NCBI RefSeq assembly: GCF_000699445.3
Contig: NC_067199.1
Span: 30,278,402-30,342,401 of the forward strand
DNA: 64,000 nucleotides
Direction of reading: 5' to 3'
Origin: Schistosoma haematobium
Lineage: Eukaryota; Platyhelminthes; Trematoda; Strigeidida; Schistosomatidae
Position numbers and translations under genes: made by a program. The notes beneath the pieces are model-generated. The model was not told the DNA's origin and did not search any database. It worked only from the letters and a program-made list of their open reading frames with translations. Below, in pieces: positions 10,901-20,314 of this stretch (positions are counted from its first letter, which is position 1; each line of letters begins with the position of its first letter).

Positions 10901-11734
10901 ATGACTGAACAGACACCTAACGTACTCAAGCTTAAGACTTTGTCCCCACCTTCGTTTCAACTGATGCCTTTCTGGCCCGACAACATCGAAGCCTGGTTTT
11001 GCTACGCGGAAGCCGACTTCCACGAGCACGGCGTGATCGACACACGTGCACAATTCCTCGCAGTAGTCAAGGCACTACCGCGCGAATTCAAAAGGTATGT
11101 AACACCTAGTATGTTTACTAGTGATGTTTCCGATCCTTACGAAATATTAAAACGCTCGATTCTTAAACGAGGAGACCTAACCGATCGACAAAGGTTAGAT
11201 CAACTCTTCAATAACATCGACCTGCAACACGGTTCTGCGACGGACATGTTGCAACGGATGAGAGAGGTAATAGGCCCAAGAACTTTCGACGAAGGTCTAT
11301 TCAAACAACTCTTCTTGTCAAAACTTCCCCAACAGGTGCAAGCAGTTCTGGTCTCGTTCCAGAACAACGCCTTAGACGAGCTAGCTGCATCTGCCGACCG
11401 CATTTTAGAAATTACGAAACCTTCTACCACCGAGGTATCTTCAGTCAAAGAAAAGCCTCAAACGACTCAGAATGATATAACCGATTTATGTCATACGCTC
11501 ACGCGTTATCTTAGTCTTCGTGCCGACCATAAGAGATCGCGCACCCCACGTAGAACCATTTCACGTAAGCGATCTGTCTCTAGACAACGAGAGACGGATA
11601 ATCCCAACTGGTTCTGGTATCATAACCAGTATGGAAAGTTTTCCAGAAATTGCAGAAAACCCTGCAATTTTCCCAACACGAAACCGACTGATTCGAAAAG
11701 CAATTCGGGAAACTTCCAAGCCGGCACGCGTTAA
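10901..11734 (+). CDS. gag: Gag of array unit 1 (277 aa)
   Basis: Structural polyprotein of a Ty3/gypsy-type element, which packages element RNA into particles. The N-terminal half has the invertebrate gypsy Gag pattern: PFWPDNIEAWFCYAEADF (~24-41), a helical LFNNIDL segment, FLSKLPQQV and DELAASADRI. This is followed by an Arg/Ser-rich stretch (~215-232) and a zinc-knuckle region (238-255). The knuckle has His241, Cys251 and Cys255, but Phe238 stands where related Gags have Cys, so zinc binding is probably lost. The start at MTEQTPN is chosen because upstream in-frame extensions differ between units with leader T-run length. The protease follows by -1 frameshift at codons 270-271. This is the reference copy for the array; all 17 Gag translations are identical. 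Confidence 0.93.
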   Translation: MTEQTPNVLKLKTLSPPSFQLMPFWPDNIEAWFCYAEADFHEHGVIDTRAQFLAVVKALPREFKRYVTPSMFTSDVSDPYEILKRSILKRGDLTDRQRLDQLFNNIDLQHGSATDMLQRMREVIGPRTFDEGLFKQLFLSKLPQQVQAVLVSFQNNALDELAASADRILEITKPSTTEVSSVKEKPQTTQNDITDLCHTLTRYLSLRADHKRSRTPRRTISRKRSVSRQRETDNPNWFWYHNQYGKFSRNCRKPCNFPNTKPTDSKSNSGNFQAGTR

Positions 11735-11751
11735 CGGCGACCGTAGCCGGC
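11707..11751 (+). promoter_or_regulatory. -1 ribosomal frameshift signal between gag and protease (unit 1; same site in all units)
   Basis: The heptamer GGGAAAC (11707-11713) sits in the gag frame as G GGA AAC, the X XXY YYZ arrangement used by retroviruses such as SRV-1. A 6 nt spacer (TTCCAA) follows, then GCCGGC at 11720-11725, which can pair with GCCGGC at 11746-11751 across a 20 nt loop. Gag stops at 11732-11734, and the protease frame is exactly -1 relative to gag. Slippage would give a Gag-protease fusion of 416 residues. In every unit the site lies 27 to 21 bases before the last base of gag. A pseudoknot within the loop is possible but unproven. Confidence 0.85.
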
Positions 11752-12150
11752 GAACAAAGCCGTCTGTTATTCGTCACAGATGTGACAACGAGAGTCCGCT
11801 ACCCCGTCGACACTGGCGCAGAAGTTAGCGTTCTCCCAGCAAATCCTAACGACCGACTACACGAATCGACCCTAAACTTACAGGCGGCAAACGGAAAACC
11901 GATCGCTACGTATGGCAAAAGGTACGTTTACCTTAACGTGGGTTTACGCAAACCCATCCACTGGATTTTCGTTATTGCAGATGTTTCTATGCCAATCATT
12001 GGTATGGATCTTCTACAACACCATAATCTGATCATCGACACGCGCAAACGGAGGCTAGTAGACGGAAACACTAATATGTCCGTTTGCGTAACTTCCTTTT
12101 CTGGTTGCAGATTATCCCCAGTTACTATGTTGTACCTCCGTCCCATATAG
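11713..12150 (+). CDS. pro: Aspartic protease of unit 1, -1 frame (145 aa after the shift)
   Basis: Retropepsin-type protease that would cleave the Gag fusion. It shows LLFVTDV, the catalytic DTGAEVSVLP (DTG at 11809-11817) and the C-terminal IIGMDLL motif, the counterpart of the retropepsin ILG helix. It has no good start of its own, since the frame runs open through the gag overlap; expression by -1 frameshift is inferred. It ends at TAG before a ~134 bp tail. No RT follows. Confidence 0.9.
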   Translation, partial: LPSRHALTATVAGEQSRLLFVTDVTTRVRYPVDTGAEVSVLPANPNDRLHESTLNLQAANGKPIATYGKRYVYLNVGLRKPIHWIFVIADVSMPIIGMDLLQHHNLIIDTRKRRLVDGNTNMSVCVTSFSGCRLSPVTMLYLRPI

Positions 12151-12271
12151 TAAGGAAAGACGACCAGACGCTGCTAAATTTAGTAAGCTATCAGAAGAGT
12201 GTTTACCAACGACAAACTCGTTGGGTTTAAACTTCTGGCTGGCCACGTCTTAGGGTCGTCACTGCCCCACC

Positions 12272-12279
12272 AGGGGGAG
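12272..12279 (+). promoter_or_regulatory. Polypurine tract (unit 1; present before each internal LTR)
   Basis: AGGGGGAG followed by TGATC lies directly before the next LTR, the standard place to prime plus-strand DNA synthesis. In units 6, 13 and 16 (near 21688, 34868 and 40510) the G run is one base shorter. Unit 5 loses a C just upstream (near 19796). Confidence 0.75.
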
Positions 12280-12284
12280 TGATC

Positions 12285-12607
12285 TGTAGCGGTAAATAAA
12301 TCCCCAAAATAAATAGCTCTGTAAGTTTTCGACATTGGATGCTGACCATATGTTTTAGTGGACTCATCTAGCTGAAGGCGCTCGGTCAGGCATCCAGACC
12401 AGATCACGTGTGGTAACGCCGTGCTCAACATCAACCGCAATCGCTAGCCAGATTAGATCAGAGAATTCCGATATATTGGTCATTGCCAAATATACTCTTC
12501 CGATCTCCTTGACTCTGTCTTTTGATTTCTCTGGGTGGGAACGAAATATATTAGAAGGTGTTACTGGTAGAAGCGTTGTCAAACACTGAATACCTGTGAC
12601 ATCATCA
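12285..12607 (+). repeat. LTR 2
   Basis: Shared between units 1 and 2; no difference from LTR 1 noticed. Confidence 0.95.
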
Positions 12608-12783
12608 TTGGTGAGACTGACGTGATCTGGTACACCTAATTGCAACTGTGAGTCTGTTCCTTTTTGGGATTTTTATATATCATTGCCTTATTTTTTATTT
12701 TTTTTTAAACATTGTGATTTTTTTCGTGTTTTTTCTTGGATATATATATATTTTCCCTCGTTCATTATCGTACTTCATACTTC

Positions 12784-13617
12784 ATGACTGAACAGACACC
12801 TAACGTACTCAAGCTTAAGACTTTGTCCCCACCTTCGTTTCAACTGATGCCCTTCTGGCCCGACAACATCGAAGCCTGGTTTTGCTACGCGGAAGCCGAC
12901 TTCCACGAGCACGGCGTGATCGACACACGTGCACAATTCCTCGCAGTAGTCAAGGCACTACCGCGCGAATTCAAAAGGTATGTAACACCTAGTATGTTTA
13001 CTAGTGATGTTTCCGATCCTTACGAAATATTAAAACGCTCGATTCTTAAACGAGGAGACCTAACCGATCGACAAAGGTTAGATCAACTCTTCAATAACAT
13101 CGACCTGCAACACGGTTCTGCGACGGACATGTTGCAACGGATGAGAGAGGTAATAGGCCCAAGAACTTTCGACGAAGGTCTATTCAAACAACTCTTCTTG
13201 TCAAAACTTCCCCAACAGGTGCAAGCAGTTCTGGTCTCGTTCCAGAACAACGCCTTAGACGAGCTAGCTGCATCTGCCGACCGCATTTTAGAAATTACGA
13301 AACCTTCTACCACCGAGGTATCTTCAGTCAAAGAAAAGCCTCAAACGACTCAGAATGATATAACCGATTTATGTCATACGCTCACGCGTTATCTTAGTCT
13401 TCGTGCCGACCATAAGAGATCGCGCACCCCACGTAGAACCATTTCACGTAAGCGATCTGTCTCTAGACAACGAGAGACGGATAATCCCAACTGGTTCTGG
13501 TATCATAACCAGTATGGAAAGTTTTCCAGAAATTGCAGAAAACCCTGCAATTTTCCCAACACGAAACCGACTGATTCGAAAAGCAATTCGGGAAACTTCC
13601 AAGCCGGCACGCGTTAA
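12784..13617 (+). CDS. gag: Gag of array unit 2 (277 aa)
   Basis: Protein identical to unit 1. It carries a synonymous C at 12852 (Pro codon), shared only with units 3 and 16. The leader just upstream has three C in TTTTCCCTCG instead of four. Confidence 0.93.
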   Translation: MTEQTPNVLKLKTLSPPSFQLMPFWPDNIEAWFCYAEADFHEHGVIDTRAQFLAVVKALPREFKRYVTPSMFTSDVSDPYEILKRSILKRGDLTDRQRLDQLFNNIDLQHGSATDMLQRMREVIGPRTFDEGLFKQLFLSKLPQQVQAVLVSFQNNALDELAASADRILEITKPSTTEVSSVKEKPQTTQNDITDLCHTLTRYLSLRADHKRSRTPRRTISRKRSVSRQRETDNPNWFWYHNQYGKFSRNCRKPCNFPNTKPTDSKSNSGNFQAGTR

Positions 13618-14033
13618 CGGCGACCGTAGCCGGCGAACAAAGCCGTCTGTTATTCGTCACAGATGTGACAACGAGAGTCCGCTACCCCGTCGACACTGGC
13701 GCAGAAGTTAGCGTTCTCCCAGCAAATCCTAACGACCGACTACACGAATCGACCCTAAACTTACAGGCGGCAAACGGAAAACCGATCGCTACGTATGGCA
13801 AAAGGTACGTTTACCTTAACGTGGGTTTACGCAAACCCATCCACTGGATTTTCGTTATTGCAGATGTTTCTATGCCAATCATTGGTATGGATCTTCTACA
13901 ACACCATAATCTGATCATCGACACGCGCAAACGGAGGCTAGTAGACGGAAACACTAATATGTCCGTTTGCGTAACTTCCTTTTCTGGTTGCAGATTATCC
14001 CCAGTTACTATGTTGTACCTCCGTCCCATATAG
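13596..14033 (+). CDS. pro: Protease of unit 2 (-1 frame)
   Basis: Identical to unit 1; DTG and IIGMDLL intact. Frameshift heptamer at 13590-13596. Confidence 0.88.
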   Translation, partial: LPSRHALTATVAGEQSRLLFVTDVTTRVRYPVDTGAEVSVLPANPNDRLHESTLNLQAANGKPIATYGKRYVYLNVGLRKPIHWIFVIADVSMPIIGMDLLQHHNLIIDTRKRRLVDGNTNMSVCVTSFSGCRLSPVTMLYLRPI

Positions 14034-14167
14034 TAAGGAAAGACGACCAGACGCTGCTAAATTTAGTAAGCTATCAGAAGAGTGTTTACCAACGACAAAC
14101 TCGTTGGGTTTAAACTTCTGGCTGGCCACGTCTTAGGGTCGTCACTGCCCCACCAGGGGGAGTGATC

Positions 14168-14490
14168 TGTAGCGGTAAATAAATCCCCAAAATAAATAGC
14201 TCTGTAAGTTTTCGACATTGGATGCTGACCATATGTTTTAGTGGACTCATCTAGCTGAAGGCGCTCGGTCAGGCATCCAGACCAGATCACGTGTGGTAAC
14301 GCCGTGCTCAACATCAACCGCAATCGCTAGCCAGATTAGATCAGAGAATTCCGATATATTGGTCATTGCCAAATATACTCTTCCGATCTCCTTGACTCTG
14401 TCTTTTGATTTCTCTGGGTGGGAACGAAATATATTAGAAGGTGTTACTGGTAGAAGCGTTGTCAAACACTGAATACCTGTGACATCATCA
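14168..14490 (+). repeat. LTR 3
   Basis: Matches the consensus. Confidence 0.95.
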
Positions 14491-14666
14491 TTGGTGAGAC
14501 TGACGTGATCTGGTACACCTAATTGCAACTGTGAGTCTGTTCCTTTTTGGGATTTTTATATATCATTGCCTTATTTTTTATTTTTTTTAAACATTGTGAT
14601 TTTTTTCGTGTTTTTTCTTGGATATATATATATTTTCCCCTCGTTCATTATCGTACTTCATACTTC

Positions 14667-15500
14667 ATGACTGAACAGACACCTAACGTACTCAAGCTTA
14701 AGACTTTGTCCCCACCTTCGTTTCAACTGATGCCCTTCTGGCCCGACAACATCGAAGCCTGGTTTTGCTACGCGGAAGCCGACTTCCACGAGCACGGCGT
14801 GATCGACACACGTGCACAATTCCTCGCAGTAGTCAAGGCACTACCGCGCGAATTCAAAAGGTATGTAACACCTAGTATGTTTACTAGTGATGTTTCCGAT
14901 CCTTACGAAATATTAAAACGCTCGATTCTTAAACGAGGAGACCTAACCGATCGACAAAGGTTAGATCAACTCTTCAATAACATCGACCTGCAACACGGTT
15001 CTGCGACGGACATGTTGCAACGGATGAGAGAGGTAATAGGCCCAAGAACTTTCGACGAAGGTCTATTCAAACAACTCTTCTTGTCAAAACTTCCCCAACA
15101 GGTGCAAGCAGTTCTGGTCTCGTTCCAGAACAACGCCTTAGACGAGCTAGCTGCATCTGCCGACCGCATTTTAGAAATTACGAAACCTTCTACCACCGAG
15201 GTATCTTCAGTCAAAGAAAAGCCTCAAACGACTCAGAATGATATAACCGATTTATGTCATACGCTCACGCGTTATCTTAGTCTTCGTGCCGACCATAAGA
15301 GATCGCGCACCCCACGTAGAACCATTTCACGTAAGCGATCTGTCTCTAGACAACGAGAGACGGATAATCCCAACTGGTTCTGGTATCATAACCAGTATGG
15401 AAAGTTTTCCAGAAATTGCAGAAAACCCTGCAATTTTCCCAACACGAAACCGACTGATTCGAAAAGCAATTCGGGAAACTTCCAAGCCGGCACGCGTTAA
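14667..15500 (+). CDS. gag: Gag of array unit 3 (277 aa)
   Basis: Protein identical to unit 1; synonymous C at 14735 as in units 2 and 16. Confidence 0.93.
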   Translation: MTEQTPNVLKLKTLSPPSFQLMPFWPDNIEAWFCYAEADFHEHGVIDTRAQFLAVVKALPREFKRYVTPSMFTSDVSDPYEILKRSILKRGDLTDRQRLDQLFNNIDLQHGSATDMLQRMREVIGPRTFDEGLFKQLFLSKLPQQVQAVLVSFQNNALDELAASADRILEITKPSTTEVSSVKEKPQTTQNDITDLCHTLTRYLSLRADHKRSRTPRRTISRKRSVSRQRETDNPNWFWYHNQYGKFSRNCRKPCNFPNTKPTDSKSNSGNFQAGTR

Positions 15501-15916
15501 CGGCGACCGTAGCCGGCGAACAAAGCCGTCTGTTATTCGTCACAGATGTGACAACGAGAGTCCGCTACCCCGTCGACACTGGCGCAGAAGTTAGCGTTCT
15601 CCCAGCAAATCCTAACGACCGACTACACGAATCGACCCTAAACTTACAGGCGGCAAACGGAAAACCGATCGCTACGTATGGCAAAAGGTACGTTTACCTT
15701 AACGTGGGTTTACGCAAACCCATCCACTGGATTTTCGTTATTGCAGATGTTTCTATGCCAATCATTGGTATGGATCTTCTACAACACCATAATCTGATCA
15801 TCGACACGCGCAAACGGAGGCTAGTAGACGGAAACACTAATATGTCCGTTTGCGTAACTTCCTTTTCTGGTTGCAGATTATCCCCAGTTACTATGTTGTA
15901 CCTCCGTCCCATATAG
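15479..15916 (+). CDS. pro: Protease of unit 3 (-1 frame)
   Basis: Intact and identical to unit 1. Heptamer at 15473-15479. Confidence 0.88.
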   Translation, partial: LPSRHALTATVAGEQSRLLFVTDVTTRVRYPVDTGAEVSVLPANPNDRLHESTLNLQAANGKPIATYGKRYVYLNVGLRKPIHWIFVIADVSMPIIGMDLLQHHNLIIDTRKRRLVDGNTNMSVCVTSFSGCRLSPVTMLYLRPI

Positions 15917-16050
15917 TAAGGAAAGACGACCAGACGCTGCTAAATTTAGTAAGCTATCAGAAGAGTGTTTACCAACGACAAACTCGTTGGGTTTAAACTT
16001 CTGGCTGGCCACGTCTTAGGGTCGTCACTGCCCCACCAGGGGGAGTGATC

Positions 16051-16373
16051 TGTAGCGGTAAATAAATCCCCAAAATAAATAGCTCTGTAAGTTTTCGACA
16101 TTGGATGCTGACCATATGTTTTAGTGGACTCATCTAGCTGAAGGCGCTCGGTCAGGCATCCAGACCAGATCACGTGTGGTAACGCCGTGCTCAACATCAA
16201 CCGCAATCGCTAGCCAGATTAGATCAGAGAATTCCGATATATTGGTCATTGCCAAATATACTCTTCCGATCTCCTTGACTCTGTCTTTTGATTTCTCTGG
16301 GTGGGAACGAAATATATTAGAAGGTGTTACTGGTAGAAGCGTTGTCAAACACTGAATACCTGTGACATCATCA
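16051..16373 (+). repeat. LTR 4
   Basis: Matches the consensus. Confidence 0.95.
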
Positions 16374-16549
16374 TTGGTGAGACTGACGTGATCTGGTACA
16401 CCTAATTGCAACTGTGAGTCTGTTCCTTTTTGGGATTTTTATATATCATTGCCTTATTTTTTATTTTTTTTTAAACATTGTGATTTTTTTCGTGTTTTTC
16501 TTGGATATATATATATTTTCCCCTCGTTCATTATCGTACTTCATACTTC

Positions 16550-17383
16550 ATGACTGAACAGACACCTAACGTACTCAAGCTTAAGACTTTGTCCCCACCT
16601 TCGTTTCAACTGATGCCTTTCTGGCCCGACAACATCGAAGCCTGGTTTTGCTACGCGGAAGCCGACTTCCACGAGCACGGCGTGATCGACACACGTGCAC
16701 AATTCCTCGCAGTAGTCAAGGCACTACCGCGCGAATTCAAAAGGTATGTAACACCTAGTATGTTTACTAGTGATGTTTCCGATCCTTACGAAATATTAAA
16801 ACGCTCGATTCTTAAACGAGGAGACCTAACCGATCGACAAAGGTTAGATCAACTCTTCAATAACATCGACCTGCAACACGGTTCTGCGACGGACATGTTG
16901 CAACGGATGAGAGAGGTAATAGGCCCAAGAACTTTCGACGAAGGTCTATTCAAACAACTCTTCTTGTCAAAACTTCCCCAACAGGTGCAAGCAGTTCTGG
17001 TCTCGTTCCAGAACAACGCCTTAGACGAGCTAGCTGCATCTGCCGACCGCATTTTAGAAATTACGAAACCTTCTACCACCGAGGTATCTTCAGTCAAAGA
17101 AAAGCCTCAAACGACTCAGAATGATATAACCGATTTATGTCATACGCTCACGCGTTATCTTAGTCTTCGTGCCGACCATAAGAGATCGCGCACCCCACGT
17201 AGAACCATTTCACGTAAGCGATCTGTCTCTAGACAACGAGAGACGGATAATCCCAACTGGTTCTGGTATCATAACCAGTATGGAAAGTTTTCCAGAAATT
17301 GCAGAAAACCCTGCAATTTTCCCAACACGAAACCGACTGATTCGAAAAGCAATTCGGGAAACTTCCAAGCCGGCACGCGTTAA
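16550..17383 (+). CDS. gag: Gag of array unit 4 (277 aa)
   Basis: Protein identical to unit 1. A one-base-shorter T run in the leader (near 16495) closes the upstream frame, so this copy begins cleanly at MTEQTPN. This supports that start for all copies. Confidence 0.94.
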   Translation: MTEQTPNVLKLKTLSPPSFQLMPFWPDNIEAWFCYAEADFHEHGVIDTRAQFLAVVKALPREFKRYVTPSMFTSDVSDPYEILKRSILKRGDLTDRQRLDQLFNNIDLQHGSATDMLQRMREVIGPRTFDEGLFKQLFLSKLPQQVQAVLVSFQNNALDELAASADRILEITKPSTTEVSSVKEKPQTTQNDITDLCHTLTRYLSLRADHKRSRTPRRTISRKRSVSRQRETDNPNWFWYHNQYGKFSRNCRKPCNFPNTKPTDSKSNSGNFQAGTR

Positions 17384-17799
17384 CGGCGACCGTAGCCGGC
17401 GAACAAAGCCGTCTGTTATTCGTCACAGATGTGACAACGAGAGTCCGCTACCCCGTCGACACTGGCGCAGAAGTTAGCGTTCTCCCAGCAAATCCTAACG
17501 ACCGACTACACGAATCGACCCTAAACTTACAGGCGGCAAACGGAAAACCGATCGCTACGTATGGCAAAAGGTACGTTTACCTTAACGTGGGTTTACGCAA
17601 ACCCATCCACTGGATTTTCGTTATTGCAGATGTTTCTATGCCAATCATTGGTATGGATCTTCTACAACACCATAATCTGATCATCGACACGCGCAAACGG
17701 AGGCTAGTAGACGGAAACACTAATATGTCCGTTTGCGTAACTTCCTTTTCTGGTTGCAGATTATCCCCAGTTACTATGTTGTACCTCCGTCCCATATAG
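17362..17799 (+). CDS. pro: Protease of unit 4 (-1 frame)
   Basis: Intact and identical to unit 1. Heptamer at 17356-17362. Confidence 0.88.
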   Translation, partial: LPSRHALTATVAGEQSRLLFVTDVTTRVRYPVDTGAEVSVLPANPNDRLHESTLNLQAANGKPIATYGKRYVYLNVGLRKPIHWIFVIADVSMPIIGMDLLQHHNLIIDTRKRRLVDGNTNMSVCVTSFSGCRLSPVTMLYLRPI

Positions 17800-17933
17800 T
17801 AAGGAAAGACGACCAGACGCTGCTAAATTTAGTAAGCTATCAGAAGAGTGTTTACCAACGACAAACTCGTTGGGTTTAAACTTCTGGCTGGCCACGTCTT
17901 AGGGTCGTCACTGCCCCACCAGGGGGAGTGATC

Positions 17934-18256
17934 TGTAGCGGTAAATAAATCCCCAAAATAAATAGCTCTGTAAGTTTTCGACATTGGATGCTGACCATAT
18001 GTTTTAGTGGACTCATCTAGCTGAAGGCGCTCGGTCAGGCATCCAGACCAGATCACGTGTGGTAACGCCGTGCTCAACATCAACCGCAATCGCTAGCCAG
18101 ATTAGATCAGAGAATTCCGATATATTGGTCATTGCCAAATATACTCTTCCGATCTCCTTGACTCTGTCTTTTGATTTCTCTGGGTGGGAACGAAATATAT
18201 TAGAAGGTGTTACTGGTAGAAGCGTTGTCAAACACTGAATACCTGTGACATCATCA
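17934..18256 (+). repeat. LTR 5
   Basis: Matches the consensus. Confidence 0.95.
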
Positions 18257-18431
18257 TTGGTGAGACTGACGTGATCTGGTACACCTAATTGCAACTGTGA
18301 GTCTGTTCCTTTTTGGGATTTTTATATATCATTGCCTTATTTTTTATTTTTTTAAACATTGTGATTTTTTTCGTGTTTTTTCTTGGATATATATATATTT
18401 TCCCCTCGTTCATTATCGTACTTCATACTTC

Positions 18432-19265
18432 ATGACTGAACAGACACCTAACGTACTCAAGCTTAAGACTTTGTCCCCACCTTCGTTTCAACTGATGCCT
18501 TTCTGGCCCGACAACATCGAAGCCTGGTTTTGCTACGCGGAAGCCGACTTCCACGAGCACGGCGTGATCGACACACGTGCACAATTCCTCGCAGTAGTCA
18601 AGGCACTACCGCGCGAATTCAAAAGGTATGTAACACCTAGTATGTTTACTAGTGATGTTTCCGATCCTTACGAAATATTAAAACGCTCGATTCTTAAACG
18701 AGGAGACCTAACCGATCGACAAAGGTTAGATCAACTCTTCAATAACATCGACCTGCAACACGGTTCTGCGACGGACATGTTGCAACGGATGAGAGAGGTA
18801 ATAGGCCCAAGAACTTTCGACGAAGGTCTATTCAAACAACTCTTCTTGTCAAAACTTCCCCAACAGGTGCAAGCAGTTCTGGTCTCGTTCCAGAACAACG
18901 CCTTAGACGAGCTAGCTGCATCTGCCGACCGCATTTTAGAAATTACGAAACCTTCTACCACCGAGGTATCTTCAGTCAAAGAAAAGCCTCAAACGACTCA
19001 GAATGATATAACCGATTTATGTCATACGCTCACGCGTTATCTTAGTCTTCGTGCCGACCATAAGAGATCGCGCACCCCACGTAGAACCATTTCACGTAAG
19101 CGATCTGTCTCTAGACAACGAGAGACGGATAATCCCAACTGGTTCTGGTATCATAACCAGTATGGAAAGTTTTCCAGAAATTGCAGAAAACCCTGCAATT
19201 TTCCCAACACGAAACCGACTGATTCGAAAAGCAATTCGGGAAACTTCCAAGCCGGCACGCGTTAA
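18432..19265 (+). CDS. gag: Gag of array unit 5 (277 aa)
   Basis: Protein identical to unit 1. The leader has a short (7 T) run before AAACATTG, as in units 7, 8 and 12. Confidence 0.93.
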   Translation: MTEQTPNVLKLKTLSPPSFQLMPFWPDNIEAWFCYAEADFHEHGVIDTRAQFLAVVKALPREFKRYVTPSMFTSDVSDPYEILKRSILKRGDLTDRQRLDQLFNNIDLQHGSATDMLQRMREVIGPRTFDEGLFKQLFLSKLPQQVQAVLVSFQNNALDELAASADRILEITKPSTTEVSSVKEKPQTTQNDITDLCHTLTRYLSLRADHKRSRTPRRTISRKRSVSRQRETDNPNWFWYHNQYGKFSRNCRKPCNFPNTKPTDSKSNSGNFQAGTR

Positions 19266-19681
19266 CGGCGACCGTAGCCGGCGAACAAAGCCGTCTGTTA
19301 TTCGTCACAGATGTGACAACGAGAGTCCGCTACCCCGTCGACACTGGCGCAGAAGTTAGCGTTCTCCCAGCAAATCCTAACGACCGACTACACGAATCGA
19401 CCCTAAACTTACAGGCGGCAAACGGAAAACCGATCGCTACGTATGGCAAAAGGTACGTTTACCTTAACGTGGGTTTACGCAAACCCATCCACTGGATTTT
19501 CGTTATTGCAGATGTTTCTATGCCAATCATTGGTATGGATCTTCTACAACACCATAATCTGATCATCGACACGCGCAAACGGAGGCTAGTAGACGGAAAC
19601 ACTAATATGTCCGTTTGCGTAACTTCCTTTTCTGGTTGCAGATTATCCCCAGTTACTATGTTGTACCTCCGTCCCATATAG
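19244..19681 (+). CDS. pro: Protease of unit 5 (-1 frame)
   Basis: Intact. The tail downstream loses one C before the polypurine tract (near 19796). Heptamer at 19238-19244. Confidence 0.88.
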   Translation, partial: LPSRHALTATVAGEQSRLLFVTDVTTRVRYPVDTGAEVSVLPANPNDRLHESTLNLQAANGKPIATYGKRYVYLNVGLRKPIHWIFVIADVSMPIIGMDLLQHHNLIIDTRKRRLVDGNTNMSVCVTSFSGCRLSPVTMLYLRPI

Positions 19682-19814
19682 TAAGGAAAGACGACCAGAC
19701 GCTGCTAAATTTAGTAAGCTATCAGAAGAGTGTTTACCAACGACAAACTCGTTGGGTTTAAACTTCTGGCTGGCCACGTCTTAGGGTCGTCACTGCCCAC
19801 CAGGGGGAGTGATC

Positions 19815-20137
19815 TGTAGCGGTAAATAAATCCCCAAAATAAATAGCTCTGTAAGTTTTCGACATTGGATGCTGACCATATGTTTTAGTGGACTCATCTA
19901 GCTGAAGGCGCTCGGTCAGGCATCCAGACCAGATCACGTGTGGTAACGCCGTGCTCAACATCAACCGCAATCGCTAGCCAGATTAGATCAGAGAATTCCG
20001 ATATATTGGTCATTGCCAAATATACTCTTCCGATCTCCTTGACTCTGTCTTTTGATTTCTCTGGGTGGGAACGAAATATATTAGAAGGTGTTACTGGTAG
20101 AAGCGTTGTCAAACACTGAATACCTGTGACATCATCA
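19815..20137 (+). repeat. LTR 6
   Basis: Matches the consensus. Confidence 0.95.
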
Positions 20138-20314
20138 TTGGTGAGACTGACGTGATCTGGTACACCTAATTGCAACTGTGAGTCTGTTCCTTTTTGGGAT
20201 TTTTATATATCATTGCCTTATTTTTTATTTTTTTTTAAACATTGTGATTTTTTTCGTGTTTTTTCTTGGATATATATATATTTTCCCCTCGTTCATTATC
20301 GTACTTCATACTTC

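Noticed and set aside
11520..11828. Plus-strand 102-codon ORF overlapping the gag end in each unit
   Set aside because: It is the third frame across gag and protease, with neither Gag nor protease motifs. The -1 frame with DTG explains the region.
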